From: G025836975 sp049646585
GTDB lineage: Bacteria; Pseudomonadota; Gammaproteobacteria; Burkholderiales; Burkholderiaceae_B
NCBI GenBank assembly: GCA_049646585.1
Contig: JBARWC010000198.1
Coordinates: 1 to 64,000, forward strand
Direction: 5' to 3'
Length of the DNA stretch: 64,000 nucleotides
This document shows positions 8,431-17,477 of the stretch, piece by piece. Position numbers and translations under genes: made by a program. Numbering within the stretch: the first letter of the stretch is position 1; the number at the start of each line of letters is the position of its first letter. The notes under the pieces are model-generated. The model was not told where the DNA came from. It made no database searches and was given only the letters and a program-made list of their open reading frames with translations.

Positions 8431-9662
8431 CCAAGCAGCCTGAATGCGCGGGGCCCCTGGACGGCATCCGGATACTCGATCTGAGCTCCGTGGTGATGGG
8501 GCCTTATGCCACCCAGATACTGGGCGACCTGGGCGCCGACGTCATCAAGGTGGAGTCGCCTTCGGGCGACAATATGCGCGCCGTCGGGCCCATGCGCAAT
8601 CCCGGCATGGGCGCCATCTATCTGCACCTGAATCGCAACAAGCGCTCGGCCGTGCTGGATCTGAAAACACCGGACGGCCGGGAGGCCTGCCTGGAATTGG
8701 CCAAGACCGCCGACGTCCTGCTCTACAACACCCGTCCCCAGGCCATGGCCCGCCTCGGTCTGGACTACGACGCGGTCTGCCGGGTCAACCCGCGCATTGT
8801 CTACGTGGGGGCCTACGGCTTCGGCAATCAGGGGCCTTATGCCGGCAAGCCGGCCTACGACGACCTGATCCAGGGCATGACAGGCATCCCCGCGCTCTAT
8901 CACTTGAATTCCGGAGACGTGCCGCGCTATGCGCCGCTGACGCTCGCCGACCGCGCCGTCGGCATGCACGTGGCCATCGCCATGCTGGCGGGCGTCCTGC
9001 GGGCGCGAGCCTCGGGGCAAGGTCAGGCCATCGAGATACCCATGTTCGAAACCATGGCGCAGCTTGTGCTGGGCGACCACCTGGGCGGCCGGACTTTCGA
9101 CCCGCCGGCGGGGTCTACCGGTTACGCCCGCCTGCTCGTGAACCATCGCCGGCCCTATGCCACCTCCAACGGCTACGTCAGCGTCCTGATCTACAACGAC
9201 AAGCACTGGTCGCGCTTCTTTCAATTGATAGGTCGGCCTGAATTGCAAGCCGACCCACGCTACAGCACCCATACGGCCCGGGCCAAGCACATCGACGAAG
9301 CCTACAGCCTGGTGGCCGGCATTCTGGCGGACAACAGCAGCGAATACTGGTTGCGGGCCTTTGCCCAGGCCGACATACCGGCGGCGCCGCTCTATGGTGT
9401 GGACGACCTTATCGACGATCCGCATCTGCGGCAAGTACACATGCTGCGAGCCTTGCAGCACCCTTCGGAGGGCGCCATGCATACGCCCGCGCCGGTGGGG
9501 AACTACTCCGGAACCCCCCTGAGCATACGGCGCCCCGCGCCGCGTCTGGGGGAACATACCCGGGAAATCCTGCAAGAGGCAGGCCTGCGCCGCGAGCTTA
9601 TCGACGGCATTGTGCAACACGACGGCATGCGGGCGACACCGCAAGACGAGGAAACACCATGA
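8427..9662 (+). CDS. CaiB/BaiF family III CoA transferase
   Basis: A 411-aa enzyme that moves CoA between carboxylic acids. The N-terminal GIRILDLSSVVMGPYA and GADVIKVESP segments and the catalytic-Asp motif AYDDLIQGMTG are present. Start and stop overlap both neighbours by four bases (ATGA), showing a tight operon with the Bug receptor and the acyl-CoA dehydrogenase. This suggests that the imported acid is activated to its CoA thioester and then desaturated. The natural substrate is unknown. Confidence 0.86.
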   Translation: MTKQPECAGPLDGIRILDLSSVVMGPYATQILGDLGADVIKVESPSGDNMRAVGPMRNPGMGAIYLHLNRNKRSAVLDLKTPDGREACLELAKTADVLLYNTRPQAMARLGLDYDAVCRVNPRIVYVGAYGFGNQGPYAGKPAYDDLIQGMTGIPALYHLNSGDVPRYAPLTLADRAVGMHVAIAMLAGVLRARASGQGQAIEIPMFETMAQLVLGDHLGGRTFDPPAGSTGYARLLVNHRRPYATSNGYVSVLIYNDKHWSRFFQLIGRPELQADPRYSTHTARAKHIDEAYSLVAGILADNSSEYWLRAFAQADIPAAPLYGVDDLIDDPHLRQVHMLRALQHPSEGAMHTPAPVGNYSGTPLSIRRPAPRLGEHTREILQEAGLRRELIDGIVQHDGMRATPQDEETP

Positions 9663-10825
9663 GCTTCGTATTATCGGACGAACACAAGGCGCTGATCGAA
9701 GGCGTCGAAAGCCTGTGCAGCCATTACACCGACGACTACTGGCTGGAGCGCGACCGCGACGGCCAGTACCCTCACGACTTCCACCAGGCCCTGGCGCAAG
9801 CCGGATGGCTGGGCATCGCCATGCCGGAAGAGTACGGCGGATCGGGCTTGGGCATGTCGGAAGCCGCGCTGATGATGCAGGCCATCTCACGCTCCGGCGC
9901 GGGCTTCTCGGGCGCCTCGGCCGTGCACATGAATATTTTCGGGCTCAACCCCGTGGTGGTGTTCGGCACGCCGGAGCAGCGCGCACGCGCGCTGCCTGCG
10001 CTGATCAAGGGCGAACAAAAAGCCTGCTTCGCCGTCACCGAGCCCGATGCCGGCCTGGACACGACCAAGCTTTCCACCCGCGCCCTGCGCGAGGGCGACA
10101 GCTATGTCGTGCATGGCCGCAAGATATGGATATCGACCGCCCAGGTGGCCGACAAAATGCTGCTGCTGGCGCGCACCACGCCCTTGTCCGAGGTCAAAAA
10201 ACCCACCCAGGGTCTGTCGCTGTTCTACACCGACCTGGACCGCACAAAAGTGGAAGTGCGGGAAATCGAAAAAATGGGCCGCAAATCGGTCGACTCCAAT
10301 ATGCTGTTCATCGACGGCCTGCGCATACCCGCCGAAGACCGCATAGGCGAGGAAGGCAAGGGCTTCGAATACATCCTGCACGGCCTGAACCCGGAACGCA
10401 TCCTGATCGCCTCCGAGGCGGTGGGCCTGGGCCGCTGCGCGCTGGCCCACGCCGCCGAATACGCCAAGGAGCGCATCGTCTTCGGCCGCCCCATCGGCCA
10501 GAACCAAGGTATACAACACCCGCTGGCGCAAGCCTGGATGCATCTGGAAGCGGCCGACCTCATGGTCAAGAAAGCGGCCTATCTTTATGACGCGGGCCTG
10601 CCTTGCGGCGAGTTCGCCAACACGGCCAAGTACCTGGCCGGCGAAGCGGCCTTCAACGCCTGCCAGACCGCCGTGCTGACGCTGGGCGGCATGGGCTACG
10701 CCAAGGAATACCATGTAGAGCGCTATCTGCGCGAAAGCTTCATTCCCCGCATCGCGCCAGTCAGCCCGCAATTGATCATGTGCTTCATCGCCGAAAAAGT
10801 ACTGGGCCTGCCCAAGTCGTATTGA
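9659..10825 (+). CDS. Acyl-CoA dehydrogenase
   Basis: A 388-aa FAD-dependent dehydrogenase introducing an alpha,beta double bond in an acyl-CoA. It shows the FAD/substrate segment CFAVTEPDAGLDTTKL, the WIST strand region and the C-terminal GGMGYAKEYHVERYLRES motif. It is the last gene of the four-gene operon and overlaps the CoA transferase by ATGA. Convergent with the IclR gene 42 bp away. Confidence 0.88.
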   Translation: MSFVLSDEHKALIEGVESLCSHYTDDYWLERDRDGQYPHDFHQALAQAGWLGIAMPEEYGGSGLGMSEAALMMQAISRSGAGFSGASAVHMNIFGLNPVVVFGTPEQRARALPALIKGEQKACFAVTEPDAGLDTTKLSTRALREGDSYVVHGRKIWISTAQVADKMLLLARTTPLSEVKKPTQGLSLFYTDLDRTKVEVREIEKMGRKSVDSNMLFIDGLRIPAEDRIGEEGKGFEYILHGLNPERILIASEAVGLGRCALAHAAEYAKERIVFGRPIGQNQGIQHPLAQAWMHLEAADLMVKKAAYLYDAGLPCGEFANTAKYLAGEAAFNACQTAVLTLGGMGYAKEYHVERYLRESFIPRIAPVSPQLIMCFIAEKVLGLPKSY

Positions 10826-10867
10826 TGCGGCCTGGCCGCCGCGGCCGATGCCCAAGGCCCGGCGGCC

Positions 10868-11626
10868 TTACATACTTTGTTCTATGAAGCGGCAGGCCGC
10901 GCGCAGTTTCTTGGCCTTGTCCTCGATGTCGACTTCTATACGGTACAAGGGGCCGGCGATGGAAATGGCATAGGCATTGCCCGACACCTTTACCGGCCAG
11001 GCAATGGCGCCCACATCGTTCATGGACTCGCCCAGGTTGGCGAACCAGCCGCGTTCCAGCGAAGCCTGGATGTCGGCCTCGACCGCCTCGGGCGTGACCA
11101 GAGTGCGCTCATTAAACCTTTGCAGCGGCCCGGCGGACAGCAGCTTGAACCTTTCCGCTACGTCCATGGTGGACAGCAAGGCCCGGCCCAGGGAATTGGC
11201 GTGGGCCTCGCGCTGCGAGCCCGCAACGCCCACATAGCTGATGGGATGCGGCGAGGCCAGGACTTCCAGGTAGACCACGCGGTTGTTCAGATCCAGCTTG
11301 CCCAGCACCACCGTCTCGGACGTGGTGTCACGCAGTTCTTCCAGGCTGGGCAGCACCCGCTCGAGTATGGGATCGGCCCGGGAAATGCGCTGGGCCATGG
11401 CCAGCAAACGGCCCGTGGGGTAATAGCCCTGACGGCGCCCCGCTTCGTACAGATAGCCCAGGCTGGTCAGGGTGCGCAGCAAGGCCAGGCAGCTGGACAC
11501 CGGCGCATCCAGATGGCGCGCGATTTCGGACAGGGCCAGGGGCTTGGCTTCGCGCGCGAAGATCTCGATGATCTCGATGACCCGCAGTGCCGTCTTGACG
11601 TTTGATTCCGGATTCTTGGGCGCCAT
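10868..11626 (-). CDS. IclR family transcriptional regulator
   Basis: A 252-aa regulator with an N-terminal winged helix-turn-helix (SEIARHLDAPVSSCLALLRTL, about residues 33-53) and a C-terminal ligand-sensing domain ending with ISIAGPLYRIEV. The frame remains open far upstream into argG, but homology and length fix the start at MAPKNPESN (ATG 11626). It lies convergent to the cupin-ACAD operon, which it may control. It is 71 bp downstream of argG on the same strand. Confidence 0.88.
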   Translation of the reverse strand: MAPKNPESNVKTALRVIEIIEIFAREAKPLALSEIARHLDAPVSSCLALLRTLTSLGYLYEAGRRQGYYPTGRLLAMAQRISRADPILERVLPSLEELRDTTSETVVLGKLDLNNRVVYLEVLASPHPISYVGVAGSQREAHANSLGRALLSTMDVAERFKLLSAGPLQRFNERTLVTPEAVEADIQASLERGWFANLGESMNDVGAIAWPVKVSGNAYAISIAGPLYRIEVDIEDKAKKLRAACRFIEQSM

Positions 11627-11697
11627 GATCGTGTCCTGTCCGTCGGCGGATGGCAGAGGACAAAAGCCGGGGCGGCGCGCAGGCCGCCCCTTCGTTC

Positions 11698-13035
11698 TTA
11701 CTTGTCGTTCTGGTCTTTCAGTTGCGGCAGCGCGGAACCGCCGGCGGAAGCCAGCAGGCCGGTCTTGGCATAGGTGAACAGCTTTTCGCGCGTATCCACG
11801 ATGTCCAGGTTGCGCATGGTGAGCTGGCCGATGCGGTCGCGCGGCGAGAAGGTGGACTCGCCCTTCTCCATGGTCAGGCGCTCGGGCTTGTAGGTCAGGT
11901 TGTCCGAACGGGTATCCAGTATGGAATAGTCGTTGCCGCGGCGCAGCTCGACGACGACTTCGCCAGTGATGGCATGGGCGACCCAGCGCTGGGCCGTTTC
12001 GCGCAGCATGATGGCCTGCGGATCGAACCAGCGGCCTTGATACAGCAGGCGGCCCAGTTTCAGGCCGTTCATGCGGTACTGCTCGATGGTGTCTTCGTTG
12101 TGGATGCCGGTGACCAGGCGCTCGTAGGCGATGTGCAGCAAGGCCAGCCCCGGGGCTTCGTAGATGCCGCGGCTCTTGGCTTCGATGATGCGGTTCTCGA
12201 TCTGGTCGCTCATACCCAGGCCGTGTCGGCCGCCGATACGGTTGGCTTCCAGCATCAGTTCGACGCTGTCGTTGAATTCCACGCCATTGAGCGCCACCGG
12301 CCGGCCCTGCTCGAAGCGGACCGTGACTTCTTCGCTCTTGACCTGCACGTCGTCGCGCCAGAAGGCCACGCCCATGATGGGCTTGACGATCTTGATGCCG
12401 GAATTCAGGTGTTCCAGATCCTTGGCCTCGTGGGTGGCGCCCAGCATGTTGGAGTCGGTGGAATAGGCTTTCTCGGCCGACATCTTGTAGTCGAATCCGG
12501 CGGCGCGCATGTACTCGGACATCTCGGCGCGGCCGCCCAACTCGTCGATGAACACCTGGTCCAGCCAGGGCTTGTAGATCTTCAACGCGGGGTTGGTCAA
12601 CAGGCCGTAGCGATAGAAGCGCTCGATGTCGTTGCCCTTGAAGGTGCTGCCGTCGCCCCAGATGTTGACGTCGTCTTCCTTCATGGCGGCGACCAGCATG
12701 GTCCCCGTCACGGCGCGGCCTATCGGCGTGGTGTTGAAGTAGGTGATGCCGGCCGTCGAAATGTGGAAGGCGCCGCATTGCAGGGCGGCTATCCCTTCCG
12801 CCACCAGTTGCTGGCGGCAGTCGATCAGTCGCGCTTGCTCGGCGCCGTATTCCTTGGCGCGGCGCGGGATAAGGTCGTAGTCGGATTCATCGGGCTGGCC
12901 AAGATTCGCCGTATAAGCATAGGGAATCGCGCCCTTGTTGCGCATCCACAGCAAGGCGGCGCTGGTATCCAGCCCGCCGGAAAAAGCGATACCGACCTTC
13001 TGGCCGGTTGGAACGTTTTCTAGAATGGTTGTCAT
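11698..13035 (-). CDS. argG: Argininosuccinate synthase (long form)
   Basis: Joins citrulline and aspartate with ATP to make argininosuccinate. The protein has 445 aa and belongs to the ArgG subgroup with the N-terminal P-loop-like AFSGGLDTSAALLWM (about residues 17-31). It works directly after ArgF, encoded at 5813-6757. A preceding promoter lies in 13036-13217; no ArgR operator was recognised by eye. Confidence 0.96.
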   Translation of the reverse strand: MTTILENVPTGQKVGIAFSGGLDTSAALLWMRNKGAIPYAYTANLGQPDESDYDLIPRRAKEYGAEQARLIDCRQQLVAEGIAALQCGAFHISTAGITYFNTTPIGRAVTGTMLVAAMKEDDVNIWGDGSTFKGNDIERFYRYGLLTNPALKIYKPWLDQVFIDELGGRAEMSEYMRAAGFDYKMSAEKAYSTDSNMLGATHEAKDLEHLNSGIKIVKPIMGVAFWRDDVQVKSEEVTVRFEQGRPVALNGVEFNDSVELMLEANRIGGRHGLGMSDQIENRIIEAKSRGIYEAPGLALLHIAYERLVTGIHNEDTIEQYRMNGLKLGRLLYQGRWFDPQAIMLRETAQRWVAHAITGEVVVELRRGNDYSILDTRSDNLTYKPERLTMEKGESTFSPRDRIGQLTMRNLDIVDTREKLFTYAKTGLLASAGGSALPQLKDQNDK

Positions 13036-13199
13036 GGGAGATCTTAGGCCTTGGAAATAAACTCGACTAACCCGCCATTATATCCTTGACGCCCGGCCGC
13101 GCTCCGGCCCGCGCGCCCGCCCCGCCGCAGCCGGAATTCCGCATCCGAACGGCCCAGGCATAAAAAAACACGCCCCCGCCCCAATTCGAGTCAAGGTTT

Positions 13200-13208
13200 T
13201 GCTAAAAT
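13200..13208 (+). promoter_or_regulatory. Extended -10 element for tRNA-Ala
   Basis: TGC followed by TAAAAT, ending 9 bp before the mature tRNA 5' end. No good -35 is visible, which fits an extended -10 promoter. Consensus inference only. Confidence 0.4.
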
Positions 13209-13217
13209 AATTCTGTC

Positions 13218-13293
13218 GGGGGAGTAGCTCAGCTGGGAGAGCGCTGCGTTCGCAATGCAGAGGTCGGGAGTTCGATCCTCCTCTTCTCCACCA
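13218..13293 (+). tRNA. tRNA-Ala (anticodon CGC)
   Basis: A full 76-nt cloverleaf with encoded CCA. The acceptor stem is GGGGGAG with CTTCTCC, D-stem GCTC/GAGC, anticodon stem CTGCG/TGCAG with loop TTCGCAA, and T-arm GGGAG-TTCGATC-CTCCT. The G3:U70 pair, the alanine identity element, is present, and the discriminator base is A. The anticodon CGC reads GCG codons. Confidence 0.96.
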
Positions 13294-13300
13294 CAATTTC

Positions 13301-13329
13301 AAAAGCCCTTAATTTATTAAGGGCTTTTT
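13301..13329 (+). terminator. Terminator after tRNA-Ala, probably bidirectional
   Basis: Arms AAAAGCCCTTAA (13301-13312) and its exact complement (13317-13328) around the loop TTTA, ending in a T-run. The A-run on the other side could also end transcripts of the convergent sulfatase gene. Confidence 0.88.
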
Positions 13330-13368
13330 CCTTTCCTGGCGCAAGGATGGTCCGTCTGACCTGGCGCC

Positions 13369-15690
13369 TTAGGCCGGGCTCAAGGCACAGCTGCGCCCCA
13401 GATTAGCCTGAATCAAAGTGCGGTCGGCCCCATCGGTCTTTCCATCGTGGTCAAGATCGTACCAACTGGACTGCGCCACGCCGTTGTTCAGGTTCAGTTT
13501 GCTGAGTTCCGCCCACAGATCCAAGTCTTTCTGATCCACCACGCCGTCGCGGTTGCCGTCGCCGGGACAATGAACCGTGTCGTACTTGTAGTTATATGCG
13601 GCGACCTGATCGCGCCGGTCCATTTCCGCCTTCAGTGCGCCATAAGGCTGTTGAGCCTCCGGCGGCAAGGTGGCAGTGATGGCGGGCGAGCCGACGGCGA
13701 TGGCGGTGCCGCTTCTGTCGAGCTTGGGGTTCGGCACGGCCATGTCGATTTCGTATAGTTCATCCGTGTTTTGGTTCCCGGTATATGACGAATTCACGGG
13801 ATTCGCGGTGTCCGTGGTGTACGTCTTGCGGTTCAGACGCACCAGTTTGTAGGTGCCGTCGCTGACCGCCTTTTGTGAGTCGGGCAAAACGTCGATCTTA
13901 TCGCTGGGGTCCAGAGCCTTCCGGTAAGACATCACCTGCCCGCACTGGCCGAATCCTGCGGCGGGCACACCCGCTAGCCCGGAACCGGCGCCGTACCAGA
14001 TACCGCCCTGATCGTCGCACAGCGCCTTCTGGGGAAAGATGGTGAAACACACATTCGCCGCTTCCACCACGCAAGGCTGGGGCGTGGTGGCCATGGATGG
14101 ATTGGTGAAATTGGTTCCCATTTCAGAAAAATTCAGGCTGCGGATCGCACCCTGGCCGGGAGAGGTCAGGTAGGCCAGCATCGGCTGGGCATCCAGGGGG
14201 CGGTTGGCCGGAACATTGGCTGCCACGTCCGCACCCGCGATTTCCGCAAACAGGCGATATAAATCGGGCGAGCTGACCTGGTGGGTGACTTCACGCCCGG
14301 GCTGCTGGACCATGGGGCCGGCAATCAGCAGCGGCACCGAGACTCCGGTCTGATAAGGGAATGCCTTGGCGCGTGTGGGGTCGAATTTCCCCGGAGCCGT
14401 GAATTTCACACTGTTGACATAGGTACCGTTATCGCCCATGACGACCACCACCGTGTTGGTCTTTTCCGGCTGGTAGTTCAGCGTGCCATCCTGGTTCCAG
14501 GTAGCCAGGCCGAGTTCGACCAGCAGGCGACCGATCTCGGTATCCATGGCCTCGACCATCAAGTTGGTGACGAGATGATCATCGATCACGGCCGCGATCT
14601 TGCCGGGCACGCCTTCCAGATCACTGGCGGGCGAGCAGATCAGATTGTCATTCCGGCCTAGCGTGCTGTCGGACACCAGAGCCACAGGAGGCACCTGAAG
14701 CGGAGCGTGAATGGCGGAGTAGCCCAAGGACATCATCCAGGGGGTTTCTTTGCTCTGCTGGCGCACCCAGGCTACAGCCCGGTTGGTTTCCATGGTGCTG
14801 CGGTAGCCGCGCGCCGACGGGTCTTCCGCCCCGACTTTCCGTGTGCTGCCGTCAGGCCAGCTCTGGACGAACTCGCCGGTGTAGTAGCCGTTCTGAGTTG
14901 TGAAGTCCAAGTAGCCGGGCCGGCTCGCTTGGCAGGACTGGCCCGGATCAAAAATACCGCCGCGTTCCATACAGGTACGGCCCGGCGTGACGACGCCGGG
15001 GCCACGAGTAATAGACTCGCAAGCGCCGGTCACAGCGTAGCAAGCACCGGTATCCGCGCCGTTAGTGGGATCCATGGTTGTATTGGAGACAAAGCCGCAC
15101 TTGTAGGTTCCTTCGGCCACGTTGCTACGCCCCGCCCGCGTATCGATCGGATAGGGGGCGCCATCCAGGTAGCCGTCGAAGTAGTCCCAACCCAACTTCC
15201 ACATGGTCTGATGTCCGTAAGGCAAGTTCGGGGCCGTACCCAGGTCGGTGCCGGTCAAATGCATCTTGCCTATCAGTGCGCTGGTATACCCTTGCGTACG
15301 CAACAGCTTGGGAAGCGTCAGTTCGTAGGGCGAGATCTCGGAGTTGGCCAGGTCGGTCGACACCACGGCGTTCAGAATATTCGTGGCGGAGGGATAGCGC
15401 CCGGTAAAGAAAGTGGCGCGCGTGGGCGTGCAGGTCGGCATGGCCCAGGCGGAACGGAATTGCAAGCCCGCTTTGCTTATCGCCGTCAGGTTGGGCGTCT
15501 TGGGCGGCACCGCGCCGCCGTAGCCGTAGGATGTCATCTGATCCAGACCGAAGTCGTCAATGACGATGAAAAGGATGTTGGGTTTTTTCGCGTCCGACAC
15601 GGTAGTGTCGCTGGAACAGCCCGCCAGCAATAGCATCGAAACCATCAGTAAAACAAGGTTGCCTCGTCTGCCTAGGTGCAAAGCTTTCAT
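13369..15690 (-). CDS. Sulfatase-family lipoprotein with C-terminal dockerin-like repeats
   Basis: A 773-aa exported protein. A signal peptide ends in lipobox LLAGC (lipidated Cys25). The sulfatase fold follows: metal Asp45/Asp46 in VIDDFG, the active-site motif C-T-P-T-R at 87-91 whose Cys87 would become formylglycine, GKMH at 141-144 and the metal-site MGDNGT segment. Residues about 708-766 hold two EF-hand-like repeats (GDGNRDGVVDQKDL and DLDHDGKTDGADRTL), resembling dockerin type I. It probably desulfates or hydrolyses an external ester at the outer membrane. No maturase gene is in the window. It stands alone next to the tRNA-Ala 3' end, and transfer is possible. Confidence 0.83.
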   Translation of the reverse strand: MKALHLGRRGNLVLLMVSMLLLAGCSSDTTVSDAKKPNILFIVIDDFGLDQMTSYGYGGAVPPKTPNLTAISKAGLQFRSAWAMPTCTPTRATFFTGRYPSATNILNAVVSTDLANSEISPYELTLPKLLRTQGYTSALIGKMHLTGTDLGTAPNLPYGHQTMWKLGWDYFDGYLDGAPYPIDTRAGRSNVAEGTYKCGFVSNTTMDPTNGADTGACYAVTGACESITRGPGVVTPGRTCMERGGIFDPGQSCQASRPGYLDFTTQNGYYTGEFVQSWPDGSTRKVGAEDPSARGYRSTMETNRAVAWVRQQSKETPWMMSLGYSAIHAPLQVPPVALVSDSTLGRNDNLICSPASDLEGVPGKIAAVIDDHLVTNLMVEAMDTEIGRLLVELGLATWNQDGTLNYQPEKTNTVVVVMGDNGTYVNSVKFTAPGKFDPTRAKAFPYQTGVSVPLLIAGPMVQQPGREVTHQVSSPDLYRLFAEIAGADVAANVPANRPLDAQPMLAYLTSPGQGAIRSLNFSEMGTNFTNPSMATTPQPCVVEAANVCFTIFPQKALCDDQGGIWYGAGSGLAGVPAAGFGQCGQVMSYRKALDPSDKIDVLPDSQKAVSDGTYKLVRLNRKTYTTDTANPVNSSYTGNQNTDELYEIDMAVPNPKLDRSGTAIAVGSPAITATLPPEAQQPYGALKAEMDRRDQVAAYNYKYDTVHCPGDGNRDGVVDQKDLDLWAELSKLNLNNGVAQSSWYDLDHDGKTDGADRTLIQANLGRSCALSPA

Positions 15691-15779
15691 AATTATTTTC
15701 CTTTGGATTCTTCGTCAACCAGTGCTTCCCACGGCCTTCGCTCCACAACACGCCAAGCAGTCGGAATCTGGAGACTAAC

Positions 15780-15804
15780 AAAAAGACCTTCCGAATGGAA
15801 GGCC
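15780..15804 (-). terminator. Intrinsic terminator of the molybdenum hydroxylase operon
   Basis: On the minus strand GGCCTTCC pairs with GGAAGGTC around ATTC and is followed by five T. It lies about 50 bp after the mocA-like stop. Confidence 0.65.
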
Positions 15805-15852
15805 CTTGTTTCGCCCTCCCGACACGGGAGGCACGGCTTGCGGACAGCCTGG

Positions 15853-16440
15853 CTAGCCTTGTAAATCCTGCAAGGTATCGATGTCCAGGACACAGCCCTG
15901 ATCCGGCACATCGATCAAGGCCAGGCCCTGCGGCTGGCCGGCCGTCGCCGCCTGCGCCCGCAAGATCGATCGGGCGCCTTCATCGCCCGACAGCGCGCAA
16001 AGCTCCGGCCCGAAGCGCCGTGAAAACCACACGGGATGGCCGCGCCTGCCCGCATGTACGGGCGCGGCCAGTTCATGCCGACGGGCAGCGTCCAGCACAA
16101 TCGTCACGGTATCGGGCCGCATATAAGGCAGATCCGCCGGCATGATCAGCCATCCGGCCGCATCGGCGCGTTGGCCGACCGCATAGGCCAGGCTGCGCCC
16201 CATGCCCAAGTGCGCATCCGGGCAAATCACGCTGGATATGCCATGCCGCTCCAACAACGCCGCATGTTCGAAGTCTTGCGGCCCGAGCACCACCACGGTG
16301 TCCGCCACTACCCGCTTGAGCAAATCGGCCGCGCGCAGGAGCATGGGCTGCCCGTCCACCACTTCCAGCCGTTTGTCGCGCCCAAAGCGGACGGAGCGTC
16401 CGGCGGCCAGGACAATACCGGCGGGATTCCACGCAGCCAC
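15853..16440 (-). CDS. Molybdenum cofactor cytidylyltransferase-like (MocA/MobA family)
   Basis: A 195-aa nucleotidyltransferase with the N-terminal signature GIVLAAGRSVRFGRDKRL, MPADLPYM and RGHPVWF, followed by GDEG. Members attach CMP (MocA) or GMP (MobA) to molybdopterin. MocA is favoured, because it is last in an operon for a xanthine-oxidase-family enzyme, which uses the cytosine dinucleotide cofactor. It starts 11 bp after the XdhC stop. Confidence 0.82.
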   Translation of the reverse strand: MAAWNPAGIVLAAGRSVRFGRDKRLEVVDGQPMLLRAADLLKRVVADTVVVLGPQDFEHAALLERHGISSVICPDAHLGMGRSLAYAVGQRADAAGWLIMPADLPYMRPDTVTIVLDAARRHELAAPVHAGRRGHPVWFSRRFGPELCALSGDEGARSILRAQAATAGQPQGLALIDVPDQGCVLDIDTLQDLQG

Positions 16441-16451
16441 GGTAAGGCCCC

Positions 16452-17477
16452 CTAGGCTTGCAAAGCGCAGGCGGCGGAGCCCACGGCCCGCGTCTGCCCA
16501 TTGCGGCAGGCGATGAGCTCGGCCAGGATGGAGACGGCGATTTCCGCCGGCGCGCGGCTGCGGATGGGCAAGCCCACCGGCGCATGCAGGCGATCGACTT
16601 GTTCCGGGCTGAGGTCCAGCGTCAGCAAGCGCTGCCGGCGCGCCCGCGTACTGGCCGCCGAGCCGATGGCGCCCACATAGAAGGCCTCGGTCTTCAATGC
16701 CTCCATCAAGGCCATGTCGTCGACCTTGGGGTCATGGCTGAGCGCCACGATCACCGTCCTGCAGTCGGGGCGGAACGCCAGCACGGCGTCATCGGGCATG
16801 CCGTCCAGCCATTGCACGCCGGGCGTGCGCCAGTTGCGCCGTTGCTCTTCGCGCGGATCGTTGACGTAGACGGAAAAATCCAGCGCCGGCGCCATGCGCG
16901 CCAGGAACTCCGACACCATGCCCGCCCCCACGATCAGCAGGCGCCAGCGCGGGCCGAACAACTGCACCAATTCGTTTTGCTCGTAGCGCACGGGAAAATC
17001 GACGCTGCCGGCCCGCAAGGTAACGGCGCCTGTGTTCAGGTCGATGCGGCGTTCCATCAGCCTGCCCGCGGCGATGGCGTCGCAGGCCGCCTTGATGCCG
17101 CCGGCATCGCGCACGCGCTCGACCACCAGTTCCAGCGTGCCGCCGCAAGGCAGGCCGAAGCGGCGCATGTCCTCGGCCTCGATGCCGTAACGCAGCACCC
17201 CGATGCCCTGCGGAAAGCCAGCGGAAAACTGGCGCAGCAAATCGTCTTCGACACAACCGCCCGACACCGATCCGATGAATTCCCCCGCGTCCGTGGCGGC
17301 AAACAGAGACCCCAGCGGCCTTGGAGCCGAGCCCCAATTGCGTACGACGGTGACCAGCGCCACCGCCTTGCCCTGCCCCAGCCAGGCCGCCACGCGCTCC
17401 AGAACCTGCGCGTTGATGGCATGCATCTGCGCATTGCCCGGGTCGAGCAGCGCCATATTGGCCGCGGCGCCGTCCAT
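16452..17477 (-). CDS. XdhC family protein, molybdenum cofactor insertion
   Basis: A 341-aa chaperone-like protein that binds and sulfurates molybdenum cofactor for its partner hydroxylase. The N-terminal XdhC/CoxI domain has RNWGSAPRPLGS and GSVSGGCVE; a C-terminal Rossmann domain has LIVGAGMVSEFLA and the VALSHDPKVDD segment. ATG 17477 shares one base with the cytochrome stop (TGATG). The frame stays open upstream in the cytochrome gene, but homology begins here. Confidence 0.87.
   Translation of the reverse strand: MDGAAANMALLDPGNAQMHAINAQVLERVAAWLGQGKAVALVTVVRNWGSAPRPLGSLFAATDAGEFIGSVSGGCVEDDLLRQFSAGFPQGIGVLRYGIEAEDMRRFGLPCGGTLELVVERVRDAGGIKAACDAIAAGRLMERRIDLNTGAVTLRAGSVDFPVRYEQNELVQLFGPRWRLLIVGAGMVSEFLARMAPALDFSVYVNDPREEQRRNWRTPGVQWLDGMPDDAVLAFRPDCRTVIVALSHDPKVDDMALMEALKTEAFYVGAIGSAASTRARRQRLLTLDLSPEQVDRLHAPVGLPIRSRAPAEIAVSILAELIACRNGQTRAVGSAACALQA

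Noticed and set aside
10868..12778. 636-aa fusion of a shifted argG frame with the IclR regulator
   Set aside because: The first 380 residues are an Arg/His-rich shadow of argG; IclR homology starts at ATG 11626.
13200..13330. Integration site of a genomic island at tRNA-Ala
   Set aside because: No direct repeat of the tRNA 3' end was seen before or after the sulfatase, and there is no integrase; kept only as a weak hint in the sulfatase finding.
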